From Atherinomorus stipes (taxonomy: Eukaryota; Chordata; Actinopteri; Atheriniformes; Atherinidae), in contig JALJCO010013423.1 in NCBI GenBank assembly GCA_023101725.1, positions 1-64,000 of the forward strand: DNA of 64,000 bases. Direction: 5' to 3'. Shown piece by piece: positions 36,036 through 45,315 of the stretch (within the stretch, counting starts at the first letter, position 1; each line of letters starts with the position of its first letter). The position numbers and the translations under genes were made by a program. Under the pieces are notes generated by a model. It ran no database searches. It saw only the letters and a program-made list of their open reading frames with translations, and was not told the origin of the DNA.

Positions 36036-36095
<60 letters not shown>
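36036..36095. repeat. (TA)n-(TG)n compound microsatellite
   Basis: About 19 TA units running directly into about 10 TG units, abutting MITE copy F. Confidence 0.95.
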
Positions 36096-36112
36096 ATGTA
36101 TATATGTGTATA

Positions 36113-36348
36113 CAGTTTCCCTCACAATTATTCATTCCCTCCAATTCAAGAAGGAAAAAAAAATCATCTTTGCTTGTTTTAAAAAAAAAAATTTTTCAAC
36201 CACAATTCAAATTCAATGTCTTATTTCAATAAACTATAATTTTGCTAATTTTTTGTGATTAATTTCGTTAGTTTCCTGTTATTTCAATTGCCGTTGTGAA
36301 TTCAGCCTTTTCTTACTTGGAGGGCATGAATAATTTTGAGGACAACTT
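36113..36348. mobile_element. MITE copy F
   Basis: Left end cagtttccctcacaattatt; right end aataattttgaggacaactt, with the adjoining cttggagggcatg matching the family's inner end. It sits directly beside the (TA)n/(TG)n microsatellite. Confidence 0.8.
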
Positions 36349-36479
36349 TATATATCTTATATTTATAAAATAGTAATTTATTTATTAATACAATATCCAG
36401 TATTTGTGTCTACAATATTTATTTATTTATACACAATTTATTACACAAATCCACTCCTCCAGCTGTTATTAACAGTGTA

Positions 36480-36734
36480 CCTGTTTGTTCGCCACTTGTC
36501 CACGTGGAGTCGCTGTTGCACCGCGCCTGCGCACATGACCGCAGCTCCTTAACTAGTATAAGACCTGGCAGGACGTCTAAACTGTTGCCACAAACGATTA
36601 AAGGCGCCGCGAGACACGACAAGCGCAACCTAAACCCACGCGCAGCTCACCCCACTGCTCGTGACTTTCTGGGGCAGAACGGAATCGTCTGTCCGTGTTG
36701 TGGGCGTGTGTCTGCGTGTCCTGGGGGCCGGGTC
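36480..36734 (+). promoter_or_regulatory. rpia promoter / 5' UTR region (CpG-rich)
   Basis: CpG density rises sharply from about 36500 into exon 1 (ccgcgcctgcgcacatgacc, ggcgccgcgagacacgac). No clear TATA box; a CpG-island promoter is inferred. An in-frame upstream ATG at 36504 opens onto the coding frame but lacks resemblance to RPIA. Confidence 0.5.
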
Positions 36735-36920
36735 ATGAGACTCCAGAGGTGGGTGTCTTTCAGAAAGCTCGCAGCTGGATCCGTCTCTGCGCCATCCTCC
36801 AGGAGGCTGGCGGCTCCCAGCGCTCAGCAGCACGTGCGCCGCTTCAGTCAGGCTGACGCTATCATGGCAGAGGAGGCGAAGAAACTGGCCGCCTACGCGG
36901 CGGTGGATAACCACGTCCAG
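36735..36920 (+). CDS. rpia: rpia exon 1 (coding)
   Basis: ATG at 36735 (ggtcatgag) starts [15 protein letters not shown], with many Arg and no acidic residue before D41, then [19 protein letters not shown]. Donor gtaccg, phase 0. An alternative start is the ATG at 36864-36866, in frame, which would give a protein beginning MAEEAKKL. Confidence 0.88.
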
Positions 36921-39900
36921 GTACCGAGAACCCGGAGTCGCTGTTGACAGCGTTTAACCGTCCGCAGCCTTTTCCTTGAGACTTTGTTAGCTTTAAAACA
37001 GCTAGCCGCAGCGCGAGCACAGTTAGCTTTAATGCAGCCTAGCTTTTTCTGTGCTGCTGTTATCTAACTTTAGAAGATTTTCAAGCGACTTAGCATGGTG
37101 TTATGCGGGCTTGTCCTCAGATAATGAGCCGACTTTATAATGTATTAAAGGTTAAAAATAATACTGCTTATTTTAGGTGCCAGAAAACAGAAATAGTTAA
37201 GCTAACATAGTGGCATGCAGCTAGAAACTGCAGCTTACAGAGCATTGCATAACATAAATGCATATATATAACTGTGCTACCCAACAGTCATAGTTATCCA
37301 CTTCATATGGTCATACAGTGTTCTCAGCTTGCCTATTCCTGCAAGAGTTGGTGAGGAAAAGCATCACATGTATCACACCTACATGCTGGAGATTCCTGCT
37401 GACACTTAAAGACCTGGTGTGAAGTGTAACATATTAAAGGTTTCTCTCTGTGTCTTGCAGAACAACCAGGTGGTCGGAGTGGGGAGTGGGTCAACCATTG
37501 TGTATGCTGTGGACCGATTAGGTGGGTGAAACCAACCGTAAATACTCTGAAAAATATGCAAATATGCATAAATTTTAACACAGGCTAAAACTTTTCAGCC
37601 AACACACCTGATGTGTCAGCTGATACCAGCAAAAAAAAAGAAGAAGAAGAAGCAAATATCGAGCTAAAATATCGGCCGGGTGATGCATCGGTCTATCCTT
37701 AGTGAGAATGCCTTTATAAATCAAACGGTGTTATTTTTGGTATGTTTTTATGTATGCAGTTTTAAAAATTGGGACAAAATTTGTGTCTTTGCATCAAGTT
37801 TCTTGTTAAAAAATGCCTAAAAACACTACTTAAATGTGTTCTTTGCTTAGCTGTACGTTATGTATAGATGCAACCTGGTTTGTCCTTGATTTTAGGAGCT
37901 TTATATTTGCCTGTATGATCCACAAGTCAGTGGTGAGAACTGTCCATTGCAAGGACTGGACTGAAAATAAGTTTTAAAAGAAAATCTGGCTGCTCAGAAG
38001 CAAAATCAAAAGAAAGGTGGGATTACTCAACTTGAACGCAGGGCTGTATTTGGACAGAAATGTCATCACAGGAAGCTGATTGAGCTTTGTGTTGCAGTTC
38101 AGTGGTTGGCGTCTCTGAGAGAAGTGATAATGATGATCAATTCTTCCAGTGCCATAGTGCACATTTCTCTGATTACCAGTGAAAGAGCAGAAGCAGCACT
38201 GATTATCCTCCTGTTCAACATGATTTGTGTCCTTTTGTGCAGCTGAGAGAGTGCGACAAGAAAAACTCAACATCGTCTGTGTGCCTACGTCCTTCCAGGT
38301 GAGTCTATTAAATGTATGTGCAGGAACAGTAAAGGTAAAGAAACGGCATGACAGATTTTTACTGGTGCGCTCTCCCTTCCCCCGTCAGGCTCGACAGCTG
38401 ATCCTGCAGCACGGCCTCACGCTGTCGGATCTGGACCGGCACCCAGAGGTATGACGAGCTGGTTACGCGGGAATCTGAAAGCCTAAAACGGGCTGCAGTG
38501 TGCTGCCGTTCAGAGCCTGTCGGGCTAGATTGAGGCTACGTTCACACATGGCAACGATCAGAAGAGAAGGCACAAAAGTGGCGTCTCGTCTTCATCTTTT
38601 TATCCGTGTTTACACGAGCGTCGTCATGAAGAAATCTGCGTGCATATGAGGATGCAAGAGTGTGTGGAATTTGATTGGATGTGCACGCCAGGCTGCTAGG
38701 TGGTGCTGTGATAGAACTCCACCATGTTGGCGCGCATGCGTTAAATCTACCACCATCATTTTTGCATTTTAGGCCGTGCGGATGAGAACGCAACAGCGTC
38801 ACGTCTTTAGGAATTCCACTTTGGAATGAGGCCTCAGATTTTTGCGTCTTCAACCCAGGATAACGCCGTTGCCGTGTGAACGAAAGGCACTTCCGATGAA
38901 ATATTTTGCCATTATTACCCGCAGTCGTCCTCGTATGAACGGGGCCGGTCACACTTGGCACGGTTGGAGTATTACCCGGGTACAAACAGCGGGGGGTAAC
39001 GTGCTTCTCGGAGCGATTGTGTCATTCACCTACGTGACGAAGATGTAAAGACGCCGCCTTCATAGAAGTCCAGTCCCCTCTTGAAAACGCAAAGAAGAGG
39101 AGAAATGTCTTCAAAAGCATGATAAGCAGCTCCTGTTGAGCTCAGCAGCTACACAAGCTCGCCATAAGGTAGTTGTCGAAAACTTTGAAGGTACAACGCT
39201 TTATCAGCATGTTTGGGGGGACGTCAAACACCACAAATGACTGTCAGCGCCCCCCCCCCGCTGGACTGGAGTGGAGCAGGCGCTGTAACTGACGCAAATG
39301 CGGTCACATGACGTGGAGCCACTCTGGCACGTTTCCAACTTTGCAAGTGTGACCGGAGGCCGTTTGTACCAGACTTTTGACACCCGGTGAGTTGAAACCG
39401 AATTAAACCAATCGTGCCGAGTGTGACCCCGCCCTACAGCGTGGAGGGCTCTGCAGCGAGCCGACTGCTGCAGCTGGAACATGTTTGCATCGTTTGTCTC
39501 ATCTGTGTGTTGTTTTCCAGCTGGATGTGGCGATTGATGGGGCAGATGAGGTGGATGCAGAGCTCACGCTGATCAAAGGAGGAGGGTGAGTAGTTAAACA
39601 CAGACCGTTCGGTTTAAGCTGAATTCTCTGGTTTATTTGTGACTTTTTTGTTCCAGTGGCTGTCTGACTCAAGAGAAGATTGTTGCGGGCTGTGCGAAAC
39701 ATTTCGTCGTCATTGCCGACTACAGGTGTGTATTAGCTTTGCACTGCTGCATTTTCACCAGCACTGATTTAATTCCTTGTTTCTCTCAGAAAAGACTCCA
39801 AGGCTTTGGGCCAGCAGTGGAAAAAGGGAGTTCCTATCGAGGTTATCCCCATGGCCTACGTGCCCGTCTCCAGGATGATAGCCCGGCGCTTTGGGGGGGA

Positions 39901-41830
39901 GGCCAACTTACGGATGGCTGTCAGTAAAGCTGTAAGTGTTACACTCGAATTTTAGTAACACTCTTCTGCTGCAGTCCTCGTTACACCTCGTGTTTGTCAC
40001 TGGAGCTGTTTTATGGTTGTGTCGATGGCGCCGCTTCGCTCTATAATGGAAACAATCATTATGATTATTTTGATCAATATTGAAATCATGATTATTCAAA
40101 TTATTTTTAGTTACATGATACAGGCTGAAAAATGTCAAAATTCAGGAATTTTCTCATAAAACTACAAAATGAACATACAAAAACTATATAAAAGCAGAAA
40201 ATTATTGAATGATTAAGTATCTTCAACCTATGTATTTTGAATATATATATTTTTTAATTCTTTGTTTTTTAATTAGGTTGTTTTATGTACAGGGTGCAGT
40301 GTCATTTGTGCAAATACTGCACGTGCGCTCTAACTTGTGGTATTAGAGCCAGTTCAGCTCTTTACCTGCTCCGCCGAATATTTCCTCCAGACTCCAGATG
40401 TGTAAACAGAAACTGTGCTGAGACTTGCCTAAATGCAAGATTAAACAAAACAAAACCCTAAGCTACTAACGTCATTAAAACGAACAAGAAACCATACTAA
40501 TCTTGCTGCAGCTAGCAACTTTTATTTAAAAAAACTTACTGAAAGCCAGCTAAAACTATGTAAAACAAAATATAAATGACAGAATAAACTACTGTCTCTC
40601 TATTTTTCTCACTACTTGTCTCTTTTCATCGTTAGTCTCTGGCAAACACAAATGAACACTCTGCCATGACTTCTTGGCGCCACCTTGTGTTTATATTGCC
40701 GATCTGTGTTGCACGTAGCGACAAATGATGATGTCATTGACTCGTGATGCCATCTCAGCTTGAAATGTGTGAGTCTTCGCTTTCAAATAAAAAAAAAAGA
40801 TCGTTCTAGCTATTGTAGTTTTTATTTTAGAGCAGTTTAAGCAGGATTATGCTAACGGGGAACTTCTGACGGCGGCCCGCGTTTTAGGGTTTAATCTGTC
40901 CAGACTCGCCACGTAAGCTTGTGGGATGCCGTGGAAGTTTACCTGCCTGCTGCTGCTCCTCTTCATGATGGTTGGAGTATCCTTCTACACCTTTAGACGT
41001 CATCCACTGTAAAATTATTTATTCTCTGCATTTTTAAGGCGTGACGCTAACAAAATAGCTATACGAGATGCTATATGGCTGAGTCGCAGGCAGCGAAATG
41101 TAAGACATTGAAGGTGAAGCAGCGCTGCCTCTGAGTGGCTGTACAGACTAACTTGTCAGTACGACAGGAGCCATCGCTCCGCGAGAAACCCGAGGGTTCA
41201 GTCCAGATGCACCGCAACTCGTCATCCACCGTCTTCAGTAAACGGAGAGAACGGATGAAACTGTCACATCCGTCAAACTTATTGCACTCATTTTTTCTTT
41301 CCGTGTGATTAGTTGACTTATTGCCGATCGCGACAGGCCTACCGATACTGGAATCTGTATGTGGACTTCCCTAAAATGGAATATTAAAAAAATTTAAAAC
41401 AGAGTTTCTACTTCTCACTGAATCAACATCAAAGCGTTTGAATAGATATTGAATCGAATCACAACCCAAAGAATTGAAATTGAATTGAATGTTTCAGCTT
41501 GCATCGTTGTTTTTTCACAGCGGTGAAGCAAGTTGTGTATTTCTGGCTTTCAGGGTCCCGTCGTCACCGATAACAGCAACTTCATCCTAGACTGGAAGTT
41601 TGAGCGCTCGCAAAACTGGAAGGAAGTCAACACTGCGATCAAGATGATCCCCGGTGAGGATTACAGGCTGAAAACCGGCTCGATGTACGATGATGTCATC
41701 AGCTCTGACCGGATGTTTGCTTTCCTGTCTAGGTGTGGTGGAGACGGGGCTCTTCGTCAGCATGGCCGAACGCGCATACTTCGGCATGGAAGATGGAAGC
41801 GTGCAGGTCCGGGACGCTCCAGTCGTCTGA
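36735..41830 (+). CDS. rpia: rpia, ribose-5-phosphate isomerase A (complete, 9 exons)
   Basis: Coding parts are 36735-36920, 37461-37521, 38243-38298, 38389-38448, 39521-39585, 39657-39725, 39790-39931, 41554-41653 and 41733-41830; 837 nt, 278 residues plus TGA, all GT-AG. The enzyme interconverts ribose-5-phosphate and ribulose-5-phosphate in the non-oxidative pentose phosphate pathway, normally in the cytosol. Family motifs: GVGSGSTIV (68-76), DGADEVD (127-133), KGGG (140-143), [20 protein letters not shown] and [14 protein letters not shown]. By spacing to E. coli RpiA the catalytic residues are D127, D130, K140 and E149, all present. Human RPIA is 311 residues; the shorter length comes from the variable N-terminus. 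The N-terminal 45 residues are Arg/Ser/Ala-rich and a second Met (44) begins [14 protein letters not shown], the conserved start of the catalytic part. Confidence 0.96.
36921..38242 (+). other. rpia introns 1 and 2 (around exon 2)
   Basis: Intron 1 (36921-37460) shows nothing but AT-rich sequence. Intron 2 (37522-38242) holds a terminal fragment of a hAT-like family at about 37600-37705 (aatatcggccgggtgatgca, cggtctatcctta), shared with 47624-48465. Confidence 0.6.
37461..37521 (+). CDS. rpia: rpia exon 2 (substrate-binding GSGST loop)
   Basis: Acceptor gtcttgcag, donor gtgggt. Encodes [20 protein letters not shown]; the GSGST loop binds the sugar phosphate in RpiA enzymes. Ends one base into Ala83. 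Confidence 0.96.
38243..38298 (+). CDS. rpia: rpia exon 3
   Basis: Acceptor ttttgtgcag, donor gtgagt. Encodes [19 protein letters not shown], near-identical to human AERVKQENLNLVCIPTSFQ. Phase 0 end. Confidence 0.96.
38389..38448 (+). CDS. rpia: rpia exon 4
   Basis: Separated by a 90-bp intron. Encodes [20 protein letters not shown]; acceptor cccccgtcag, donor gtatga. Human differs at one or two positions. Confidence 0.96.
38531..38884. mobile_element. Non-autonomous element in rpia intron 4 (cgttcacac ends)
   Basis: Left end ggctacgttcacacatggca; right end cgttgccgtgtgaacgaaag, inverted with mismatches. The interior is CpG-rich with no frame recognised. Confidence 0.6.
38939..39433. mobile_element. 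Second non-autonomous element in rpia intron 4
   Basis: The left end ggggccggtcacacttggca plus cggttgg is inverted at the right as ccaatcgtgccgagtgtgac plus cccgcc. The interior includes a poly-C run at 39251-39259. No transposase recognised. Confidence 0.68.
39521..39585 (+). CDS. rpia: rpia exon 5 (catalytic DGADEVD)
   Basis: Acceptor gttttccag, donor gtgagt. Encodes [20 protein letters not shown], carrying the two active-site Asp residues and the Lys of KGGG. Ends two bases into Gly143. Confidence 0.97.
39657..39725 (+). CDS. rpia: rpia exon 6 (QEK motif)
   Basis: Follows a 71-bp intron. Encodes [20 protein letters not shown] then DYR, including the catalytic-base Glu of QEK. Donor gtgtgt, two bases into Arg166. 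Confidence 0.97.
39790..39931 (+). CDS. rpia: rpia exon 7
   Basis: Follows a 64-bp intron (acceptor ttctctcag). Encodes [20 protein letters not shown], then [20 protein letters not shown] and RMAVSKA. The [15 protein letters not shown] stretch is typical of animal RPIA. Donor gtaagt, phase 0. Confidence 0.96.
39932..41553 (+). other. rpia intron 7, 1.6 kb
   Basis: Contains decayed hAT-like phrases (atgattattttgatcaatat at about 40060; gaatagatattgaatcgaat at about 41440). A strong CTCF-like site on the minus strand lies at 40674-40689 (ttggcgccaccttgtg). Otherwise nothing is recognised. Confidence 0.55.
41554..41653 (+). CDS. rpia: rpia exon 8
   Basis: Acceptor tggctttcag, donor gtgagg. Encodes [20 protein letters not shown] and [13 protein letters not shown]; human has [18 protein letters not shown]. 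Ends one base into Gly247. Confidence 0.97.
41733..41830 (+). CDS. rpia: rpia exon 9 and stop
   Basis: Follows a 79-bp intron. Encodes [20 protein letters not shown] and [11 protein letters not shown], then TGA at 41828-41830. Matches human [20 protein letters not shown]; the last residues are variable. Confidence 0.96.
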
Positions 41831-41930
41831 CGAGTTCGCCATTATCGCTTTGGTCCCTCGTCTTCTGAGCAACCTCGTTTCTCCCGCAAGTGCCGTAGTT
41901 GAATAAAACTGAAACCGGGGACATTTTAAC
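41831..41930 (+). other. rpia: rpia 3' UTR with poly(A) signal
   Basis: AATAAA at 41902-41907 lies 72 bases after the stop, which would give a very short 3' UTR. A second AATAAA at 43002-43007 could serve a longer form, but the TTAA element at 42357 lies between. Confidence 0.5.
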
Positions 41931-42356
41931 CCATCGTGAAACAAGTTAGAAACCGAGCAACGCTTGATTTTCCTCATCCAGCTGCTGGTGCTTCTGATTG
42001 GACGAGTTTTAAAGTGCCTGATGAGGAAAACCAAGTTGCACGGGGAATGCAGACAGCAGACCTGCGGTGAAACTGCAAATGAGACGACGTGCCTTATGAT
42101 TGTTTTAATTCCTCATACTGTTCAAGTTTAAATGTTAGACGGATTAAAGTGGTAATTTGTTTAGTCCCAAGACTTTATCAGCAGGAATAATCTGGCAGGT
42201 CTACATCGGTGTATGGCTGCGTCCACGTGAAAACCTGCAGACAAGAGCAACTACCTCTGACAAATCTTAAAAATGGTGCAGCATAAAAAGGCAGAAGCCT
42301 TTCATAGCTAGTTATAAAGATGGATAACACCATCACAATGTTTGCTACGGCTGCCC

Positions 42357-42938
42357 TTAAAGGTACAGTGTGTAAGAATTACTGACATCTAGTGGTAAAG
42401 ATGGGTATTTGGGGAAAAAAAAAAGTACGGTGGCTGTTATTAGACAAAATTCTCCCAGACAAAAAGATTTTTTTGTTACGGTACAGCAAAATCTCACACA
42501 AGACTGTTTTTAAAAATGTCATCCAAAAAAACAATATCTATTTTCCGATATCACATTTTTATGCCAATACTGGTAGGCCGATAATATCAGACATCCGTTC
42601 TCTCAGGTGTGAATGTACTATGAGTAACTACCTTTTAATGTATTTTAAGGCATTACTTCTCCCAAACAGCTCCAACTTCCATTAAACAAAGCAGAGTTCA
42701 CACTTCACTCACATTGTTTTGTCCATTCAGGGACACCGTAGTGAAAATGGTGGCACAAATATGGCAGCATCCATGTCTGTGGGCCCCAGCAAGTAGATAT
42801 AAATGACTCATTCTAAGAAAATATGCATAACAGCTGTTATAGTGAAGCGAATACGCATAAATAGAAACACAGTTTTGGATAATATGACATTTTTCTGCCA
42901 TTGATGTTTTTGTTTTTTTTTACACACTGTACCTTTAA
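42357..42938. mobile_element. TTAA-flanked element between rpia and eif2ak3
   Basis: Left end TTAAAGGTACAGTGTGTAA; right end TTACACACTGTACCTTTAA, a 19-bp nearly perfect inverted terminus. The interior (42440-42600) carries the gatatcacatttttatgcca phrase shared with bases 400-710. 582 bp, no coding frame. Confidence 0.82.
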
Positions 42939-44340
42939 AGTGTAAACACAAGTACGTTTGCCCATGTGGACAGGGTCTAAGATAATACCTTCACTTCTTG
43001 AAATAAACCTAAAAAAATGTCATTTTGTCTCAGAAGATTGCTTAAAACTGCATTAGCAGAGCTGGATGGAAACGTTGCTGCACTTGTATATCTGTAATTT
43101 CCACTGAACATAAACGGCATCTCTGCTTTCCTGTCCCAGATGAAGACAGAGGTTGGGAAACGTCTGTGGTTTCCTCTGATTTTCTACATCTCTTCACATT
43201 TGTCAGTCTTGATGTTTGTCTTAAAACGAGGGGAAAAAATGAATGTGTACACTCAGATGCATGCACTTTCTTCCACTGTCTCGGTTCTTTCTGTGCCTGT
43301 GAGTCACTCGCATGACTGTTTACCAACAAAAGATGTCTCCTCACAGAGAGTCTTGTGCCATAACGGTAACAATGATCATAACGGACATTTTCACCCATTT
43401 AAATGTGTCGTATTAAAGATAGTCGGGTAGTGCCGTGCTGATTGGGTGCCTTGGCAGGCTGAAACAGACTCTGTATGCCGGGTTTCTGTCGCTGGCTGCA
43501 GCATCTATCATCTGTTTGGTGTTGCAGTCAGCTCTCGATGCCTTACACTGGTTTAACTTTGTAAATGTATGTTTTTGTATGTACACCCGCCATCAAGGTA
43601 GGAGTTTTAGCTGCGTCTTCAGGCTGCTTTCAGCCTCCGCCTCAGTGGCCTGAAGACAAACTAAAACTTGACTGAACTGAGGAGAATTGTGTCAAAAACA
43701 AGTGTTTTTTTTTTAAATTACTTTCCACCAGCATCTAATGTATTCCCTTCTTCACCACTTGACTGTGAATATGATTTTTCTGTAAACGTACTTTTTCTTT
43801 GTCAATCAATACAGGACCAAAATGATGACAACCGGCTTCTTTGTTTTATTTCTGATGAATCATTGCAGTTATTCTGTTTATAATGTTGCTGTCTGAGTGT
43901 GTTTACCAACCAAAGCTCTGGAAGACATTTACCTGCCATTCAGTGTCTTAATTTAGCAATGAATCGCCTAATATTTAAATAACTGATGCATCTTTTGCAA
44001 ATATGTTTTTTTAGGTTGGTAAAATTACTTCATAATGTGCATGCTTCTTCTTTAGCCACAAGGGGGCGGTAGAAATGCAGCAACTATGACTACACAGGCT
44101 TTCTGCAAGCACAGCAAACTTATGGACTATGACCTCATATGCACTTCCAAAAGTATAGATTAGCGTACACGTAGACGGTAAAAGAGCGTGTATGTCGGCA
44201 AAAATAAATGCAGACACGTTTTAATCCTGTTTCTACATCCGAAAGTAAAAGTTAACTCGTGACCAGGAACAGGAACTATACCTGTAAGCTACACTCAAGC
44301 CACGTTGATGTTTTCATGTCGGCTGGTCTTGACAACTATG
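42939..44340. other. Intergenic between rpia and eif2ak3
   Basis: No mobile element recognised apart from the preceding one. Contains AATAAA at 43002 and the CTCF-like site at 44056. Short frames here have no recognisable protein similarity. Confidence 0.55.
44056..44072 (+). promoter_or_regulatory. Candidate CTCF site upstream of eif2ak3
   Basis: ccacaagggggcggtag fits the core of the vertebrate CTCF motif. It sits about 0.9 kb before the eif2ak3 start codon, in the only gap between rpia and eif2ak3. Binding is inferred from sequence only. Confidence 0.45.
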
Positions 44341-44998
44341 GTTGAGTGACAGTTGAATTGTCCAATCCACTGCTTTCATTTGCTGAAACCGGGCCGAAGC
44401 CGGCCAGTAGTGTTGCTAGCTTTCAGCGCGGGCTTTCTGATTGGTCAAATGTGAAGTCATCTGTCCAATCACACATGCTCAACAGAAATCGCCAGCGGGG
44501 ATACTTTTTTTCCCTTTTTTTTGCGTCACCTTTGTTAATGCGCCTGCGCCGTTCTGACGGACAGCGGTTTAGCCAATGGGGGGGAGTGTTTGGGGAGGTG
44601 GCACGCTCTGAGCCCGCCTCTTTGAGTGACAGATGGCTCGTGCAATCGTATTCTGCTTAGTATGCCAGGTTATGTGATTGACAGCAAAGGGCGCAATGAG
44701 AGACGGTTACATTAAATTTTAATGAATTGATCAGGTTTGCCGTCCAATCCCAGTGTAGAAACGAGGCGGGATTTAGCGTTACCAAGGCAAGTCTAAATCT
44801 AGTATAAAGGGAATAACATGGTGTCCCAGAGGCTGTTTATGTTTACTTAAAGAACATATTCAACGGGGCGGTTTTCAGAGCGCAGCCAAGTTTTCTATGT
44901 CGTTTCTGTTTATTTGCACTTTAACTTTGTTTCATGTTCAGATTTACAAGGCCAGTGGCATGTAAATCTCCTATTTCACTAATGTGCCAGTCTTACAA
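44340..44998 (+). promoter_or_regulatory. eif2ak3 promoter and 5' UTR
   Basis: Several CCAAT boxes in both orientations: attggtc at 44440-44446, ccaatcac at 44465, agccaatggg at 44571, ccaatccc near 44745. A TATA-like gtataaagg lies at 44802-44810, which would place the start of transcription near 44830 and give a 5' UTR of about 170 bases. No perfect ERSE (CCAAT-N9-CCACG) was found. Upstream ATGs at 44818, 44897 and 44982 are discussed separately. Confidence 0.55.
44897..44965 (+). other. Upstream ORF before eif2ak3 (22 codons)
   Basis: ATG at 44897, TAA at 44963-44965, lying wholly upstream of the main start. A shorter uORF (44818-44850, 10 codons) would count only if transcription starts upstream of the TATA-predicted site. 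Confidence 0.5.
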
Positions 44999-45029
44999 AT
45001 GGAAAGGGGGCTTCACTTTGGAAACGTGA
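44982..45029 (+). other. Overlapping upstream ORF at the eif2ak3 start (15 codons)
   Basis: ATG at 44982-44984 opens a 15-codon frame that ends with TGA at 45027-45029, overlapping the main ATG (44999) in another frame. Context at -3 is C for both ATGs; the main ATG has G at +4. Confidence 0.55.
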
Positions 45030-45315
45030 GCATTTCCCTGGTGCTCCTGCTGTTGCTCAAAGCGCTCTTAGGAATCGGGACCTCGCAAGCTCAGGGCTCC
45101 GCCATCGGGGGGGAGCCGCAGTCCGCCGCCGCCGCCAGCCGGGGCTCACGCTCGACCTCGGCGGATGATGGTTCAAGAGTCATGGAGCGCGGCTTGGAGA
45201 ACGTAGGCGCCCCGCTAGCTAGTGCGGACGTTACCGTGGAGGACGACGACAACGGGGCGGCAGGTGAGGCGGACGAGTCGTACGGAGAAAGCAACGGCAA
45301 CGTCCGACCTGCAAG
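44999..45315 (+). CDS. eif2ak3: eif2ak3 exon 1 (signal peptide)
   Basis: CpG-rich. 105 codons plus two bases; donor gtgagt. The hydrophobic run at residues 11-27 ending near TSQAQG is a convincing signal peptide. The acidic tail [17 protein letters not shown] leads to RPAR at the junction. Outside the signal peptide, exon 1 is poorly conserved, as is usual for PERK. Confidence 0.92.

Larger units (their letters stand above)
34441..36500. other. Intergenic, repeat-derived
   Basis: 34440-34560 has a fish interspersed-repeat phrase (ttaccaggaataaaactcat, agagtgacctggccaagac). 35825-35960 has another (atttatttgtacagcgattt). A (TA)n/(TG)n tract lies at 36036-36095 and MITE copy F at 36113-36348. 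Nothing gene-like is seen in 34560-35800. Confidence 0.6.

Noticed and set aside
36504..36734. Upstream in-frame extension of rpia exon 1
   Set aside because: No resemblance to RPIA and the frame is CpG-rich leader sequence; the ATG at 36735 fits better, though 5' transcript data are not available.
38542..38985. 147-codon minus-strand frame in rpia intron 4
   Set aside because: It spans two adjacent non-autonomous elements; no protein similarity recognised.
44984..44998. Start of eif2ak3 five codons upstream at a GTG
   Set aside because: The ATG at 44999 gives MERG, aligning with human MERA; nothing supports a non-ATG start.
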